DNA of 64,000 nucleotides from Chloroflexota bacterium (GTDB lineage: Bacteria > Chloroflexota > Anaerolineae > Caldilineales > Caldilineaceae). Below are positions 36,220-47,346 of this stretch, in pieces. The position numbers were made by a program, and so were the translations under genes. Each line of letters starts with the position of its first letter. The first letter of the stretch is position 1. The stretch lies in NCBI GenBank assembly GCA_018969295.1, contig JAGWYN010000011.1, positions 49,365 to 113,364 of the forward strand. Reading direction: 5' to 3'. The notes beneath the pieces were generated by a model. The model searched no databases. It was not told the origin of the DNA and saw nothing but the letters and a program-made list of their open reading frames with translations.

Positions 36220-37293
36220 TCAGGAGAACGCTGCCCGGCCCGAGAGAGAGACCAGCTGTGCAAGCTCAGCCTCAATTTCATCGGGCATCGGGATCACCCC
36301 CCCCAGATGGCCCAAAAAACGCACCGGCACCCGCTCCCGCACGACACAACGCACATCCTCGACCATCTGCCCCCCATTCATCTCCACCACCAACACCCCA
36401 CGCAGCTGTGGGCAGATCGCATCCAAAGGCTGCCGAGGATAAGGCCAGAGCGTCACCGGCCGAAAAAGGCCCACCCGAATTCCTGCCCGCCGCGCAGCCC
36501 GCACGGCAGATTGGGCAATGCGCGCCACGGTGCCAAAGGCCACCACCAGATAGTCGGCATCCTCCACACAAAAACTTTCCCAACGCTGCTGCGTGGCTGC
36601 CATCTGCTGCAGCTTGGCCTGCAAACGAAGATTGCTCTGTTCCAGCTCCGCCGCATCCAGATAGAGCGAAGAGATCACGCGCGGGGAACGCCCTGCCGCC
36701 CCCGTGAGCGCCCAGTCAGGCCGCTCGACTGCCAGCGCACGCATCGGCGGCATCTCGACCGGCTCCATCATCTGCCCCAACGTGCCGTCTCCAGCCAGAA
36801 TCACAAGGGTCCGCCAGCCAAACGCCAGGTCAAAACTGGCATACATCAGGTCGACCGCCTCCTGGACAGTGGACGGCGCCAACACCAATGGGTGAAAATC
36901 GCCGTGGCCGGCGCTGCGCGTCAGCTGAAAATAGTCCGACTGACTCGGCTGAATGTTCCCCAGCCCAGGCCCCCCACGCATGATGTCGACCAGAACACAG
37001 GGCACCTCGCTGCCAGCCAGATAGCTCAACCCCTCCTGCATCAGGCTGATGCCAGGCGACGAGGAGGAAGACAACGCACGCACCCCGGCACAGGCCGCCC
37101 CGTAAACCATGTGGATGGCAGCTATCTCGCTCTCCGCCTGCAAAAAGGTGCGCCCCAGCTCCGGCATGCGACGCGCCATGTACTCGAGCAGCTCAGTCTG
37201 GGGCGTGATCGGGTAGCCAAAAAATGCCTCCGCCCCGGCACGCACCGCCGCCTCCGCCAACGCCTCGTTGCCCTTCCACAGTTCGCGCGCCAT
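36220..37293 (-). CDS. vorB: 3-methyl-2-oxobutanoate:ferredoxin oxidoreductase, alpha subunit (VorB-like)
   Basis: The 357-residue protein (ATG 37293, GGGGAG upstream) begins MARELWKGNEALAEAAVRAG and has FGYPITPQTELLEYM, QAESEIAAIHMVYGAA, SSSSSPGISLMQEGLSYLAG and RGGPGLGNIQPSQSDYFQ, which closely match VorB proteins. With the TPP beta and gamma subunits and the ferredoxin gene beside it, the complex should convert 2-oxoisovalerate plus CoA to isobutyryl-CoA with reduced ferredoxin, or run in reverse as an assimilation step. The substrate is inferred from family resemblance and from the adjacent ilvD. Confidence 0.9.
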   Translation of the reverse strand: MARELWKGNEALAEAAVRAGAEAFFGYPITPQTELLEYMARRMPELGRTFLQAESEIAAIHMVYGAACAGVRALSSSSSPGISLMQEGLSYLAGSEVPCVLVDIMRGGPGLGNIQPSQSDYFQLTRSAGHGDFHPLVLAPSTVQEAVDLMYASFDLAFGWRTLVILAGDGTLGQMMEPVEMPPMRALAVERPDWALTGAAGRSPRVISSLYLDAAELEQSNLRLQAKLQQMAATQQRWESFCVEDADYLVVAFGTVARIAQSAVRAARRAGIRVGLFRPVTLWPYPRQPLDAICPQLRGVLVVEMNGGQMVEDVRCVVRERVPVRFLGHLGGVIPMPDEIEAELAQLVSLSGRAAFS

Positions 37294-37374
37294 CGCACCC
37301 ACTCCCCTTTCTTCCCTCCGAAGGACCTCCATGCCCCATCAACACCCCCCAAGCAGGGAGCGCCCGGCTGCACT

Positions 37375-37608
37375 TCAACCAGCACGTCCCGCCGACTCCC
37401 GGTAAACCGTAAACACCAGATCCGGGCAGACCCACGCACAGACCCCACAGCCTGTGCAGCGGCGAAGCGCTTCGTCCAGCTGAACCGGCTGATAGCCCAA
37501 CGCGTTAAAGTGCTGGCCAGCGACCAGCACCTGCTGTGGGCAAGCCCGAATACAGAGGCCACACCCTTTACAACGGTCGGTTTGAATGAGAAGTGTCCCT
37601 TGCGCCAT
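37375..37608 (-). CDS. 2[4Fe-4S] ferredoxin, delta subunit of the oxidoreductase
   Basis: The 77-residue protein has two CxxCxxCxxxCP clusters (CKGCGLCIRACP and CTGCGVCAWVCP), enough for two 4Fe-4S centres. It is 81 bases upstream of the alpha subunit gene on the same strand, as in PorD/VorD arrangements, and probably carries electrons out of the TPP subunit. The 252-base gap between it and the ilvD stop contains no convincing promoter or hairpin. Confidence 0.93.
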   Translation of the reverse strand: MAQGTLLIQTDRCKGCGLCIRACPQQVLVAGQHFNALGYQPVQLDEALRRCTGCGVCAWVCPDLVFTVYRESAGRAG

Positions 37609-37860
37609 GGAGGCTCTCCTTTGAGCAGCTCACCGGCATCTGCACCCAACAACTGGCAAGACCGCGGGACCCTTGCCTACCTCGATCATACACCCTGCAC
37701 CCCGCCCATGTCCATCCCCTCTTTTTTCCAGCAGGGACACGTAGACGCCGGGGCCGGTCGCCCACAAGCTTTGGCTGGGCAGCGCCAGGGATACGCTGCT
37801 TGGAGAAGGCAGCGGCGCGTGCCGCCCCCAGAGGTGGGACGGCACACGTCGCAGAACTCG

Positions 37861-39555
<1,695 letters not shown>

Positions 39556-39633
39556 GAAGCTATCCTCCCCCTTGCTTATAGATGAACAGTGATGGCTCCT
39601 ATTGTACCCTTCTCTTGGTGCCAGACAAACATC

Positions 39634-40029
39634 TCACCCGGCAACTGGCGCGACCGTCAACGGAATTTCAGCCACCGTCTCGTCGTCGACCAGGACGCGA
39701 AACTCGTAGTCGCCGAACGCGCGAAAGGAGAGATTGGTGAGGTCAAAGATCTGGTTGACCACGACAGAGCGCCCATCCTGCGTCGGCTGGAGCAGAAACT
39801 CGGCAGACAACGACAGCAGTTCCTGCCCATCGGCGTCGACCAGCAGGATCCGCAGGGCATGAAGCCCAGCCTCGCTGGGGTCAAACGCAAACTGGGTCAC
39901 GACTTTCATCTGCGCGTGGACCGCAGGGGTCCTCGGCGCGCTGAGGGTCGTGAAAATTCCCAAAATGTTCAGCTTGTGTTCGATCGACAGACCTGCATAG
40001 TCGGCCAGAACCGCAATTCGTGTCTTCAT
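39634..40029 (-). CDS. DUF6941-type small protein
   Basis: The 131-residue product (ATG 40029) begins MKTRIAVLADYAGLSIEHKLNILGIF, a pattern of the DUF6941 family, and continues with beta-strand-rich segments (HALRILLVDADGQEL, DYEFRVLVDDETVAEIPL). No signal peptide, membrane segment or catalytic motif is seen. The family's role is not known to me. It lies 78 bases before the ilvD start on the same strand and directly after a terminator element, so it may be the first gene of its own transcript. Confidence 0.8.
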   Translation of the reverse strand: MKTRIAVLADYAGLSIEHKLNILGIFTTLSAPRTPAVHAQMKVVTQFAFDPSEAGLHALRILLVDADGQELLSLSAEFLLQPTQDGRSVVVNQIFDLTNLSFRAFGDYEFRVLVDDETVAEIPLTVAPVAG

Positions 40030-40065
40030 GCACAGTGTGTGCTCTTCAAAAAATTACCCATAAAA

Positions 40066-40126
<61 letters not shown>

Positions 40127-40212
40127 CTAAAGTATACACAATAATTGAAAAATGTCTAGCCCCCAATTGCGCACAAAATCCTTAAATTTTTGGAGACAAT
40201 TGCCCTGCAGCG

Positions 40213-41736
40213 CTACAGCTGCTGCAGCCAGCGGGTCAGCTGGCCTCGATTCAACACAATGTGCACGCCAAGGTAGACGGCGGCGCCGCCGAGGCCGCCA
40301 GCCGCCACAAAGAGCGTATCGGCCAGGCCGGCTCTGGCAAGCAGCCAGACTGCCGCCACCATCAGCAGCGCTGCACCTGCACTTTGAGCCAGCGTGCGCA
40401 GCAGCATCCTGCCGTCGATCCCCTGCAGCGAAGCACCCACCACCCAGAAGTAGACAGCAGCCAGCCCCGCCGAGGCCAACGAAGAGGCCCAGGCCACCCC
40501 GTAGATCCCCAGCGGGCCGACCAGCCACAGGCTCAACAGCCCCAGCGCCAGCACCCAGCCCAGACTCGCCCACATGGGCAGCCGGGTGTTGTGGCGCGCA
40601 TACAACGCCAACGACAAGATATCGACCGCCGAATCTGCCAGCAGACGGACAGCCAGAATCGCAACCAGGGCGTAGACCATCTCCAGGCTGGCGCTGTCCA
40701 GGGCTTGCCCGGGGAAGAGAAAACGCATGGCCGGCATCCCCAGCGCCAAAATCCCAGCGCCAGCCGGGATGACCAGCGTCAGCGCAGCGCAGAGCCCTGC
40801 GGTCGTCGTCTGACGCAGGGGGAGCAGGTCGCCGCTGTTGTACTGGCGTGCCATCGTCGGAAAGATGACGGTGGCAATGGCCTGGGCAAAAAGCCCGCGC
40901 GGCATGGAGGCCATGATCAGCAGAGCAAAAAAGTACGCCGACAGACTCCCTGCCGCCAGGCCCGAGGCCAGCCGCACAATCAACAGGTCAGCAGCCTGCA
41001 CTGCCCCGATGGTGACCAGGCGCGGCCAGAAGAGCCGCCACAGGTTGGCCAGCGCAGGGTCACGGAACTGCCAGGTCAGCCGAATCTGCAGCCGTTTCAG
41101 CGCCGGTGCCTGCACCGCCAGAATCATCCACGCGCCGACCACCAGCCCCCAGGCGGCGCTGACAATTCCCCACTGCCGTGCCAGCAGCCACACCCCCAGG
41201 ATCTGCCCGAGATCGATCAGCACCGTGCCCAGCGCAGGGGTCACAAAGTGATCGTGGGCCTGCAGGATATTGGCGTAGACACTGCCGACAGCGTAGAAAA
41301 ACATCGCGACCATCAAGACCTGGATCAGCTGCGCTGTCAGCTGCTGTTGTTCAGGAGAAAATCCAGGCGCCAGCAAGGTGGCGGTCAGCCAGGGCGCGCC
41401 GCAGAGCACCGCCACACTCACCCCCCCCATCCCTGCCGCTGTCAGGGTGACCACAGCACCTGCCAGGCGTTCTGCACTGGCGCGCTCGCGTGCGACCAGA
41501 GCCGCTGTGTAGACCGGGACAAAGGCGGCAGCCACCGCCCCGCCCGCCAGCATGGAGACCAGGAGTTCAGGGAACTGATAGGCCGCGGCAAAGGCATCCG
41601 CCGCTGCGCCGATACCGAACCACTGTGTCATCAACAACAGTTTGACAAAGCCGGTCAGCCGGCTCAGACCATAAAACAGCATCACCACCGCAGAAGAGCG
41701 GACCAGAAAACGTGCGTGCGTCACGTCTGGGCTCAA
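40213..41736 (-). CDS. murJ: MurJ-type lipid II flippase
   Basis: The frame opens with TTG 41736, overlapping the hydantoinase stop as TTGA; a GTG at 41724 is an alternative. The roughly 507-residue protein has about 14 membrane segments and MurJ motifs near the N-terminus (GLSRLTGFVKLLLMTQWFG, ADAFAAAYQFPELLVSMLAGG, AAAFVPVY). It should move lipid-linked peptidoglycan precursor across the membrane, although some MOP-family relatives export other polysaccharides. It is the last gene of the ftsK-hydantoinase-murJ run. Confidence 0.88.
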   Translation of the reverse strand: MSPDVTHARFLVRSSAVVMLFYGLSRLTGFVKLLLMTQWFGIGAAADAFAAAYQFPELLVSMLAGGAVAAAFVPVYTAALVARERASAERLAGAVVTLTAAGMGGVSVAVLCGAPWLTATLLAPGFSPEQQQLTAQLIQVLMVAMFFYAVGSVYANILQAHDHFVTPALGTVLIDLGQILGVWLLARQWGIVSAAWGLVVGAWMILAVQAPALKRLQIRLTWQFRDPALANLWRLFWPRLVTIGAVQAADLLIVRLASGLAAGSLSAYFFALLIMASMPRGLFAQAIATVIFPTMARQYNSGDLLPLRQTTTAGLCAALTLVIPAGAGILALGMPAMRFLFPGQALDSASLEMVYALVAILAVRLLADSAVDILSLALYARHNTRLPMWASLGWVLALGLLSLWLVGPLGIYGVAWASSLASAGLAAVYFWVVGASLQGIDGRMLLRTLAQSAGAALLMVAAVWLLARAGLADTLFVAAGGLGGAAVYLGVHIVLNRGQLTRWLQQL

Positions 41737-43109
41737 AACATCGGCGGGGTGGCCAGCCGGCGCGCCACAAACTGCCCATCGTTCTGCGTGCCGATGTACT
41801 GTTCGTCTTCGACGATCACTTTTCCCCGCAGCAACACGGTGCGCGGCCAGCCACAGACCTCGATTCCTTCGTACGGGGTCCAGCCAGCGGCTTCGTGCAG
41901 GGTGTCCGGGGCCAGATAGCGCACCCGCTGGGGGTCAAAGATGACCAGGTCGGCGTCGCAGCCCGGGGCCAGCCGCCCCTTGCGCCCCAACCCCATCCAG
42001 CGAGCTGCGTTGCTCGCACAGACCTGCACCCACCGTTCCAGAGTCAACAGCCCCTGGTTGACCCCAAAATGATGCACCAGAGCCAGGCGCGCCTCGATAC
42101 TCGGCACCCCACCTGGAATCTGGGTGAAATCGGGCTGCGCTTTTTCAGCCACAGACCAGGGGCAGTGGTCGGTGCTCACCACCTGCAGCGAATCCTGGGC
42201 CAGCGCCTGCCAGAGCATGCGGTTGTCCTCGACCGAACGCAGGGGAGGGGCACAGACAAAGAGTTCGCCGTTCAGCCCCCCCAGGTGCTCTTCTGCGTTC
42301 AACAACAGGTACTGCGGGCAGGTTTCCCCCCAAATATCGATGCGGCGCTGCCGGGCACGCAGGATCTCCAACACCCCCTCCTGGCAGCCCACATGAAAGA
42401 TGTACAAAGGGCAGCTGGCCAGCTCGGCCAGCTCGGCCGCACGGTAGATCGCGCTCGCCTCCAACGATGCAGGGCGTGTGTAGGCATGCCAGATCGGCTC
42501 GACATGGCCTTCAGCCAGCGCCTCGGCGCGCAGGTATTCGAGCACAGGGCCGGTTTCGCTGTGCAGCACTGTGCGCCCGCCTGCCTCGCCGACCGCAGTC
42601 AACGCGCGCAACAAGGCGACATCGTCCAGCATCATCCCCGCATAGGCCTGATACATTTTGAAGGTCGGACACCCAGCAGCCACAGCAGCAGCCACTTCGT
42701 CCAATCCATCTGGTTGACTGGCATGCCAGGTCGGCACCGTCATGTGCAGGCCAAAATCGACAGCCACCTGGCCTGTCGCCTCGCTGCGCCGCTGTTCGAG
42801 CGCCTCCAACATGGACTGGCCCACCTGGGGCTCGACAAAATCAATCACGGTGGTCGTCCCGCCACAGGCTGCAGCCACCGTGCCAGTGGCAAAGCTGTCT
42901 GCGCTGACCCGCCCTGCCAACGGCATCTGCAAATGCACGTGGGGGTCTATCGCCCCTGGCAACACATAACAGTCGGTCGCGTCGATCGTGCGCTTCCCGA
43001 CCAGTGTCGTCCCGACCGCGGCAATCTGCCCGTGGTGCACTGCCAGATCGCCGCGGGTGACCCCGTCTGCATTGACCAAAATCCCGTTGCGAATCACCAG
43101 CTCGTACAT
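41733..43109 (-). CDS. Dihydropyrimidinase / D-hydantoinase-like amidohydrolase
   Basis: The 458-residue protein has the amidohydrolase metal residues His57 and His59 (IDPHVHLQMP), the carbamylated Lys151 in TFKMYQAY, and later His residues in TVLHSETG, IFHVGC and STDHCPW. It hydrolyses cyclic amides such as dihydropyrimidines, hydantoins or allantoin in the cytoplasm. It starts 79 bases after ftsK and overlaps murJ by 4 bases. An unusual neighbour for cell-division genes; the link may be only transcriptional. Confidence 0.9.
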   Translation of the reverse strand: MYELVIRNGILVNADGVTRGDLAVHHGQIAAVGTTLVGKRTIDATDCYVLPGAIDPHVHLQMPLAGRVSADSFATGTVAAACGGTTTVIDFVEPQVGQSMLEALEQRRSEATGQVAVDFGLHMTVPTWHASQPDGLDEVAAAVAAGCPTFKMYQAYAGMMLDDVALLRALTAVGEAGGRTVLHSETGPVLEYLRAEALAEGHVEPIWHAYTRPASLEASAIYRAAELAELASCPLYIFHVGCQEGVLEILRARQRRIDIWGETCPQYLLLNAEEHLGGLNGELFVCAPPLRSVEDNRMLWQALAQDSLQVVSTDHCPWSVAEKAQPDFTQIPGGVPSIEARLALVHHFGVNQGLLTLERWVQVCASNAARWMGLGRKGRLAPGCDADLVIFDPQRVRYLAPDTLHEAAGWTPYEGIEVCGWPRTVLLRGKVIVEDEQYIGTQNDGQFVARRLATPPMF

Positions 43110-43187
43110 GGCTCGCTCCTCGTTGCTCCGACGAATCGTCCCTACATCAATTCCTGACGCCAGAACCGTCTCTCCTGGAAGGCCAGC

Positions 43188-45752
43188 CTAATACCAGATC
43201 GTCGGCGGCGCAGGGCGGCCAGCTGTCTCCCCTCCCTGCCCCTTTTCCGCCGAACCTGGCTCGCCCCCCTCCTCCCAGGGTGGCAGGTCCGCCCAGGCAG
43301 CGAAGGTCTCCTCTGCCGGGCTGCCCTCCCCAACCTGCCGGATGGGCTCTGCGTCCGTCTCTGCTGGAGACGGCTGCTCGGCAGGGCCCTCCAGGCCGAG
43401 ATACTCGCGCCCTCGTGTGCCGCCGAGGTCGGGTCCCAACACCCCGGCAGCCTGCATCTGGTCGATCAGCCGGGCAGCACGTGTGTAGCCGACCCGCAGC
43501 TTGCGCTGCAGCAGGCTGACCGATCCTCGTCCCTGCTCGCGCACCGCCGCCACTGCCGTCTCGTAGAGGTCGTCCCGAGCCTCTGTGACCCGCAGCTGTT
43601 CGATCTGGGCAAAAAGCGGAGGCTGCACAGCCATCTCGCTCTGGCCGGGCCGCCCGGAGGACGGTTTCTGGGGCGGCACGGCCCCTCCCAGCTCCGGCGC
43701 GGGATGGGCCGCGGTACCACTCTCAAAGGGCCGGATCCCACGCCAGTGCTGGACCAGCCGGGCAATTTCGTCGTCGGTCACCAACGTGCCCTGCAGACGT
43801 TCCAGCTTCGAGGCATCAGGGGCCATGAAGAGCATATCCCCACGACCGAGCAACCGTTCCGCGCCGGGAACATCGAGGATCACCCGGCTGTCGGTCTGGC
43901 TGGTCACGGCAAAAGCGATCCGAGAAGGAAAGTTGGCTTTGATCAGCCCCGTGATCACGTCGACCGAAGGGCGCTGGGTTGCAATGATCAGATGGATCCC
44001 AACAGCACGGGCCATCTGTGCCAGCCGACAGATATGCTTTTCCACCTCTTCGGGGGCTGCCATCATCAAATCAGCCATTTCGTCGACGACCACGACGATA
44101 TACGGCATTCTTTTTTCGCCGTTCTTGTCCAGATAGCTGTTGTAGCGCGGCAGGTCTCGGGCATTGGCCTTGGAGAAGAGGGTATAGCGCCGTTCCATCT
44201 CTTTGACCGCCCAGAAGAGCACACCGGCCGCCTTGTCGATCTCGGTGACCACCGGGCTCAGCAAGTGGGGGATGCCGTTGTAGACGCTCAGCTCCACCAT
44301 CTTCGGGTCAATCATCAGCAGGCGCAGCTGGTCGGGGGTGTTGGTCAACAGCAGACAGGCCACGATCGAGTTGATGCAGACCGATTTGCCGGATCCAGTT
44401 GCGCCAGCGATCAGGAGATGGGGCATCCGCACCATGTCGGCGGCGATCGGCTGGCCTTTGACATCTTCGCCCAGGACGATCGGCAAAGCACGTTTTTTGT
44501 CGCGGAAGGGCTCGCTCTCCATCAGCTCTTTGAGACCCACAATATTGCTCGCCTGGTTGGGGACCTCTACGCCGACATAGTTCGTGCCTGGGATCGGGGC
44601 TTCGATCCGCACGCTGGGCGCTGCCAGCGCCAGGGCCAGGTCATTGGCCAAAGCGGCGATCTTGGCGATCTTCACTTTAACCCGCTGGGCGTCGGCCCCT
44701 GTCTTGCGTTCGAGATAGCCCGGTTTGATCAGGTATTGGGTCACCGAAGGACCTTTGTAGGCCCCTTCAAAATCAGCAGGCACCCCAAACAAGGCCAATG
44801 TCTCCTGGATCAGACGCCCCTGCGTCCGAATGTGGTTGTCGTCGTCGGCGACACGGTCGTAGTCGGTCAGGATCGTTGCCAGGTCAGGCAGTTTCCATTC
44901 CTGCCCCCCCCCGACGATGCGCGGCGGCGGCAGTTCCCCCTCTGCGACCGGCGGGGTCTCTCCCCGGGCAGGGGCTGTCGCCCGCACTTGCGGGGTACCC
45001 CGCACCGATGCTTCCGGGCGCACCAGCCCGGCAGGGGAGAGAGGGGCATTTGGCGCTTCGGCCACGGGGCGCAAGGCCCAAAGCCGTTTCCACCAGGGAA
45101 GCTGGCCGGTCGGCATCGGGACAACCGGGGGGGCAGGCAGGGCAGCCGCCGGCGCAGGGCGCGCCGAGCGCCCTTCGCTCCACTCCAACAGCGCACTCCA
45201 AATCTCCACCAACAGACGCTCAAAGAGCCAGAAGAGAGCGACCATCGCCAAAAACGTTACAGCAGCCCAGGCCCCTGCCCGGCTCACCGTCTGCTCCAGC
45301 CAGTCCGCCAACAGACGTCCCACGGCGCCGCCGGCGTCCCCTTTGGCAGCCAACTGGGCGCGCACCCCCGGCTCCACCAGCAGCGAAAGCGCTGTGATCG
45401 CGCACAGAAAGAGCAACGCCAGCCCGGCCGGCCGCTGCCAGGCCAGGTTGGGCATCTGTTCCACTGCACGAACCACCATCCAGAGCCCCAGGGCCCCCAA
45501 GACCGCAGGAACAGCCCAGAGCCCCCAGCCAAAGAGCCCCTGCAAAAGGTCGACCCAGCCGCCGGTCAGCTGCCCACGGCTGCTTGTCAGCACACTCAGC
45601 AGCGTGAAGAGCGCCAGCAGCACCAAAAAGACACCGCCCACTTCGACCCGCAGCAACGCCCGGCTCACCGCCTCAAAACCGCTGTGCCCTTTGCGTCGTG
45701 TGGTCGTTTTTTTGGCTGCTGGTTGTCTGCGCCTGTTTGCCTTGGTTGCCAT
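43188..45752 (-). CDS. ftsK: DNA translocase FtsK/SpoIIIE
   Basis: The 854-residue protein has a basic N-terminus, four membrane helices (about 40-60, 75-95, 108-127, 160-182), a Pro/Ala-rich linker and the motor domain. Walker A is GATGSGKS (450-457) and the Walker B region reads YIVVVVDEMADLMM. A C-terminal winged-helix gamma domain (about 750-810, RKLRVGYTRAARLIDQMQ) should read polar chromosome motifs. It pumps chromosomal DNA through the division septum. A clean extended -10 promoter lies about 40 bases upstream. Confidence 0.96.
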   Translation of the reverse strand: MATKANRRRQPAAKKTTTRRKGHSGFEAVSRALLRVEVGGVFLVLLALFTLLSVLTSSRGQLTGGWVDLLQGLFGWGLWAVPAVLGALGLWMVVRAVEQMPNLAWQRPAGLALLFLCAITALSLLVEPGVRAQLAAKGDAGGAVGRLLADWLEQTVSRAGAWAAVTFLAMVALFWLFERLLVEIWSALLEWSEGRSARPAPAAALPAPPVVPMPTGQLPWWKRLWALRPVAEAPNAPLSPAGLVRPEASVRGTPQVRATAPARGETPPVAEGELPPPRIVGGGQEWKLPDLATILTDYDRVADDDNHIRTQGRLIQETLALFGVPADFEGAYKGPSVTQYLIKPGYLERKTGADAQRVKVKIAKIAALANDLALALAAPSVRIEAPIPGTNYVGVEVPNQASNIVGLKELMESEPFRDKKRALPIVLGEDVKGQPIAADMVRMPHLLIAGATGSGKSVCINSIVACLLLTNTPDQLRLLMIDPKMVELSVYNGIPHLLSPVVTEIDKAAGVLFWAVKEMERRYTLFSKANARDLPRYNSYLDKNGEKRMPYIVVVVDEMADLMMAAPEEVEKHICRLAQMARAVGIHLIIATQRPSVDVITGLIKANFPSRIAFAVTSQTDSRVILDVPGAERLLGRGDMLFMAPDASKLERLQGTLVTDDEIARLVQHWRGIRPFESGTAAHPAPELGGAVPPQKPSSGRPGQSEMAVQPPLFAQIEQLRVTEARDDLYETAVAAVREQGRGSVSLLQRKLRVGYTRAARLIDQMQAAGVLGPDLGGTRGREYLGLEGPAEQPSPAETDAEPIRQVGEGSPAEETFAAWADLPPWEEGGEPGSAEKGQGGETAGRPAPPTIWY

Positions 45753-45791
45753 GCACGCACTGCCTGCTCTCTGCCGAACATCCGTTCAACC

Positions 45792-45800
45792 AGTATACCA
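45792..45800 (-). promoter_or_regulatory. Extended -10 promoter for ftsK
   Basis: The minus strand reads TGG-TATACT (45800-45792) inside GCTGTGGTATACT, the same 13 bases that precede the P450 gene at 47255-47267. The predicted start near 45785 leaves a leader of about 33 bases. No clear -35 box. Confidence 0.55.
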
Positions 45801-45909
45801 CAGCCAGCATGCCGCCACCAAGCTGCAGAGCTGCTGCCAAACTGGGGCTTCTCAAAACCCATAAAGGCTGCATACGCAGGTCCAGAGCGAAAAACACCCA
45901 CCGCCGCCG

Positions 45910-45972
45910 CTACAGCCCATACAAGGCAAAAGCCATAAACAGACACCCAATGCAGACGGCTATCCATTCCAT
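45910..45972 (-). CDS. Possible 20-residue membrane peptide
   Basis: A short frame (ATG 45972 to TAG 45910) encodes MEWIAVCIGCLFMAFALYGL, almost entirely one hydrophobic helix. AAGGAAG lies 8 bases before the ATG (45987-45981). It sits in the 717-base gap between ftsK and the next minus-strand gene, where nothing else is convincing apart from the ftsK promoter and a terminator. Expression is unproven; homologues would be needed to accept it. Confidence 0.35.
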   Translation of the reverse strand: MEWIAVCIGCLFMAFALYGL

Positions 45973-46395
45973 GCGATCAACTTCCTTCAGCTCTTGGCCA
46001 GATGTCTGCCTACTCGGTAGCTCCAACGCTGTAAAGAACGGCTCGGCAGCCGACGCTGCATCTGTTGCCGCACAACAAATCGCCGCCAGGCCGGCTTGGG
46101 AGTTTCCGAGGGAACCACCGGGCGAACCAAGATCATTGCGATGAAAAACAAATGTCGATGCGATACGTTCATCAGCCCGTCAATCCATTCAGTTGTTTGT
46201 CCACAAATTGGTTTCGTCAATTTTGTTAAAAACACAATAGCAGATTTTTTCAGGCTGTGAACAAAAAAAGGTGGATCGAAAAGGTTGGAGTTTTTACCGG
46301 GAAAATCAAAATCGACCGACAGAATTTCAATCTTTTGCGGAGATTGGCGGGAGGGAGGTAATGGGGCACCCATGCAAAAGGAGGCCCCCCCCCAA

Positions 46396-46430
46396 AAAAA
46401 TGGCCTGTTACACTGTAACAGGCCATTTTT
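46396..46430. terminator. Bidirectional-looking terminator downstream of the small secreted protein gene
   Basis: A perfect 17-bp stem (46396-46412 with 46414-46430) is flanked by A7 on one side and T5 on the other, so it would end transcription from either strand. It lies 40 bases after the stop of the minus-strand gene at 46470. The stretch 46140-46390 around it is AT-richer than the window and holds no convincing gene. Confidence 0.85.
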
Positions 46431-46469
46431 CAACAATGCCGCTTTTCTGTGCGGCAACTCTCTAACTTC

Positions 46470-46982
46470 TTAGCGGCTGCTGAGCCAGCGAGTCGAGCCC
46501 AGCACATACTCGCCAGTGTCAACATGCTGGCCCTTGACCCAGCCCGGAAGGTCGAAGTTGCCCAGGATATTGCCCGGGATCCCAACCATGACGGCGCCGG
46601 TCGGAATGGTGGCCGCACCATTGATCGACTGGACCACATGCAGTGTGCCGCTCGCATCCCACCAGGAGACATACTGCTGATAGGTGCGGAAACGCATAGA
46701 AATCCCACGGCCGGTCTGCACGTAGTCGTTCCCACCCAGGCCAGCCCCAGAGAAGCGCACCGACTCAAAGTAGCCGTTGCCGTCCTGGCCCGAAACCGGC
46801 GGCGGAGGTGCCACATTAAAGTTTTCACTGCCATCTGCACATTCCCAGGTGAACTTCTGGTAGGTGCACTGGGTCCGGTAGGCAGCAGAGGCCGTCATGC
46901 TGACACCTAGCAGCAGAACCATCGCTGCAATAAAGCCAACAGACAGGACGCGCATCGAAATCATTGTTCCACGAAACTGCAT
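46470..46982 (-). CDS. Small secreted protein of unknown function
   Basis: AAGGAG lies 8 bases before ATG 46982. The 170-residue product has a signal peptide (hydrophobic GFIAAMVLLLGVSMTASA, cleavage near residue 34) and a mature part with two cysteines (RTQCTYQKFTWECAD), many aromatic residues and Gly-rich turns, and no membrane segment afterwards. I do not recognise a family; the pattern suggests a small beta-rich extracellular domain. It is a single gene closed by a strong terminator and transcribed away from the P450 gene. Confidence 0.8.
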   Translation of the reverse strand: MQFRGTMISMRVLSVGFIAAMVLLLGVSMTASAAYRTQCTYQKFTWECADGSENFNVAPPPPVSGQDGNGYFESVRFSGAGLGGNDYVQTGRGISMRFRTYQQYVSWWDASGTLHVVQSINGAATIPTGAVMVGIPGNILGNFDLPGWVKGQHVDTGEYVLGSTRWLSSR

Positions 46983-47258
46983 TGGTGTTCTCCTTGTTTT
47001 TGTTGATTTATGCATTGTATCCGGCGTAGAGATCCAGGAGCATCGACGTGTTCAATTTGTATGTTTTTTTGTATTTTTGTTCAGGACCTCCTTATTGAAT
47101 TTTTTAAGGACGTTTGCCTTTTGTTATTTATAACAGATTGTACAATATCACACAAATTTTGTAATCGCTGAAAAAAAAATAGCCTTCAACGAGAAAAATT
47201 TGTGATATTTCGCAGGAATGAAAGCGCCACAGCTCCGGACACCCTTCCACAACAGCTG

Positions 47259-47267
47259 TGGTATACT
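47259..47267 (+). promoter_or_regulatory. Extended -10 promoter for the cytochrome P450 gene
   Basis: TGG-TATACT at 47259-47267 (within GCTGTGGTATACT) predicts a start near 47274 and a leader of about 73 bases. The 364-base gap upstream (46983-47346) is AT-rich and otherwise holds nothing I can name. Confidence 0.5.
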
Positions 47268-47346
47268 CCTTTTTAGAGAGAAAGCCTTGTTCTGCCTGGC
47301 AAACAAAGTTTCTGGCCGTGACAAAAAATTCAAGGATAGCCACACC

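Noticed and set aside
39634..40029. Possible phage or toxin-antitoxin small gene
   Set aside because: The N-terminal pattern matches the DUF6941 family, and no partner gene is adjacent.
45987..46457. 156-codon open frame on the minus strand
   Set aside because: It begins inside a strong terminator and runs through a C9/A7 tract and AT-rich sequence; no ribosome binding site and no recognisable protein.
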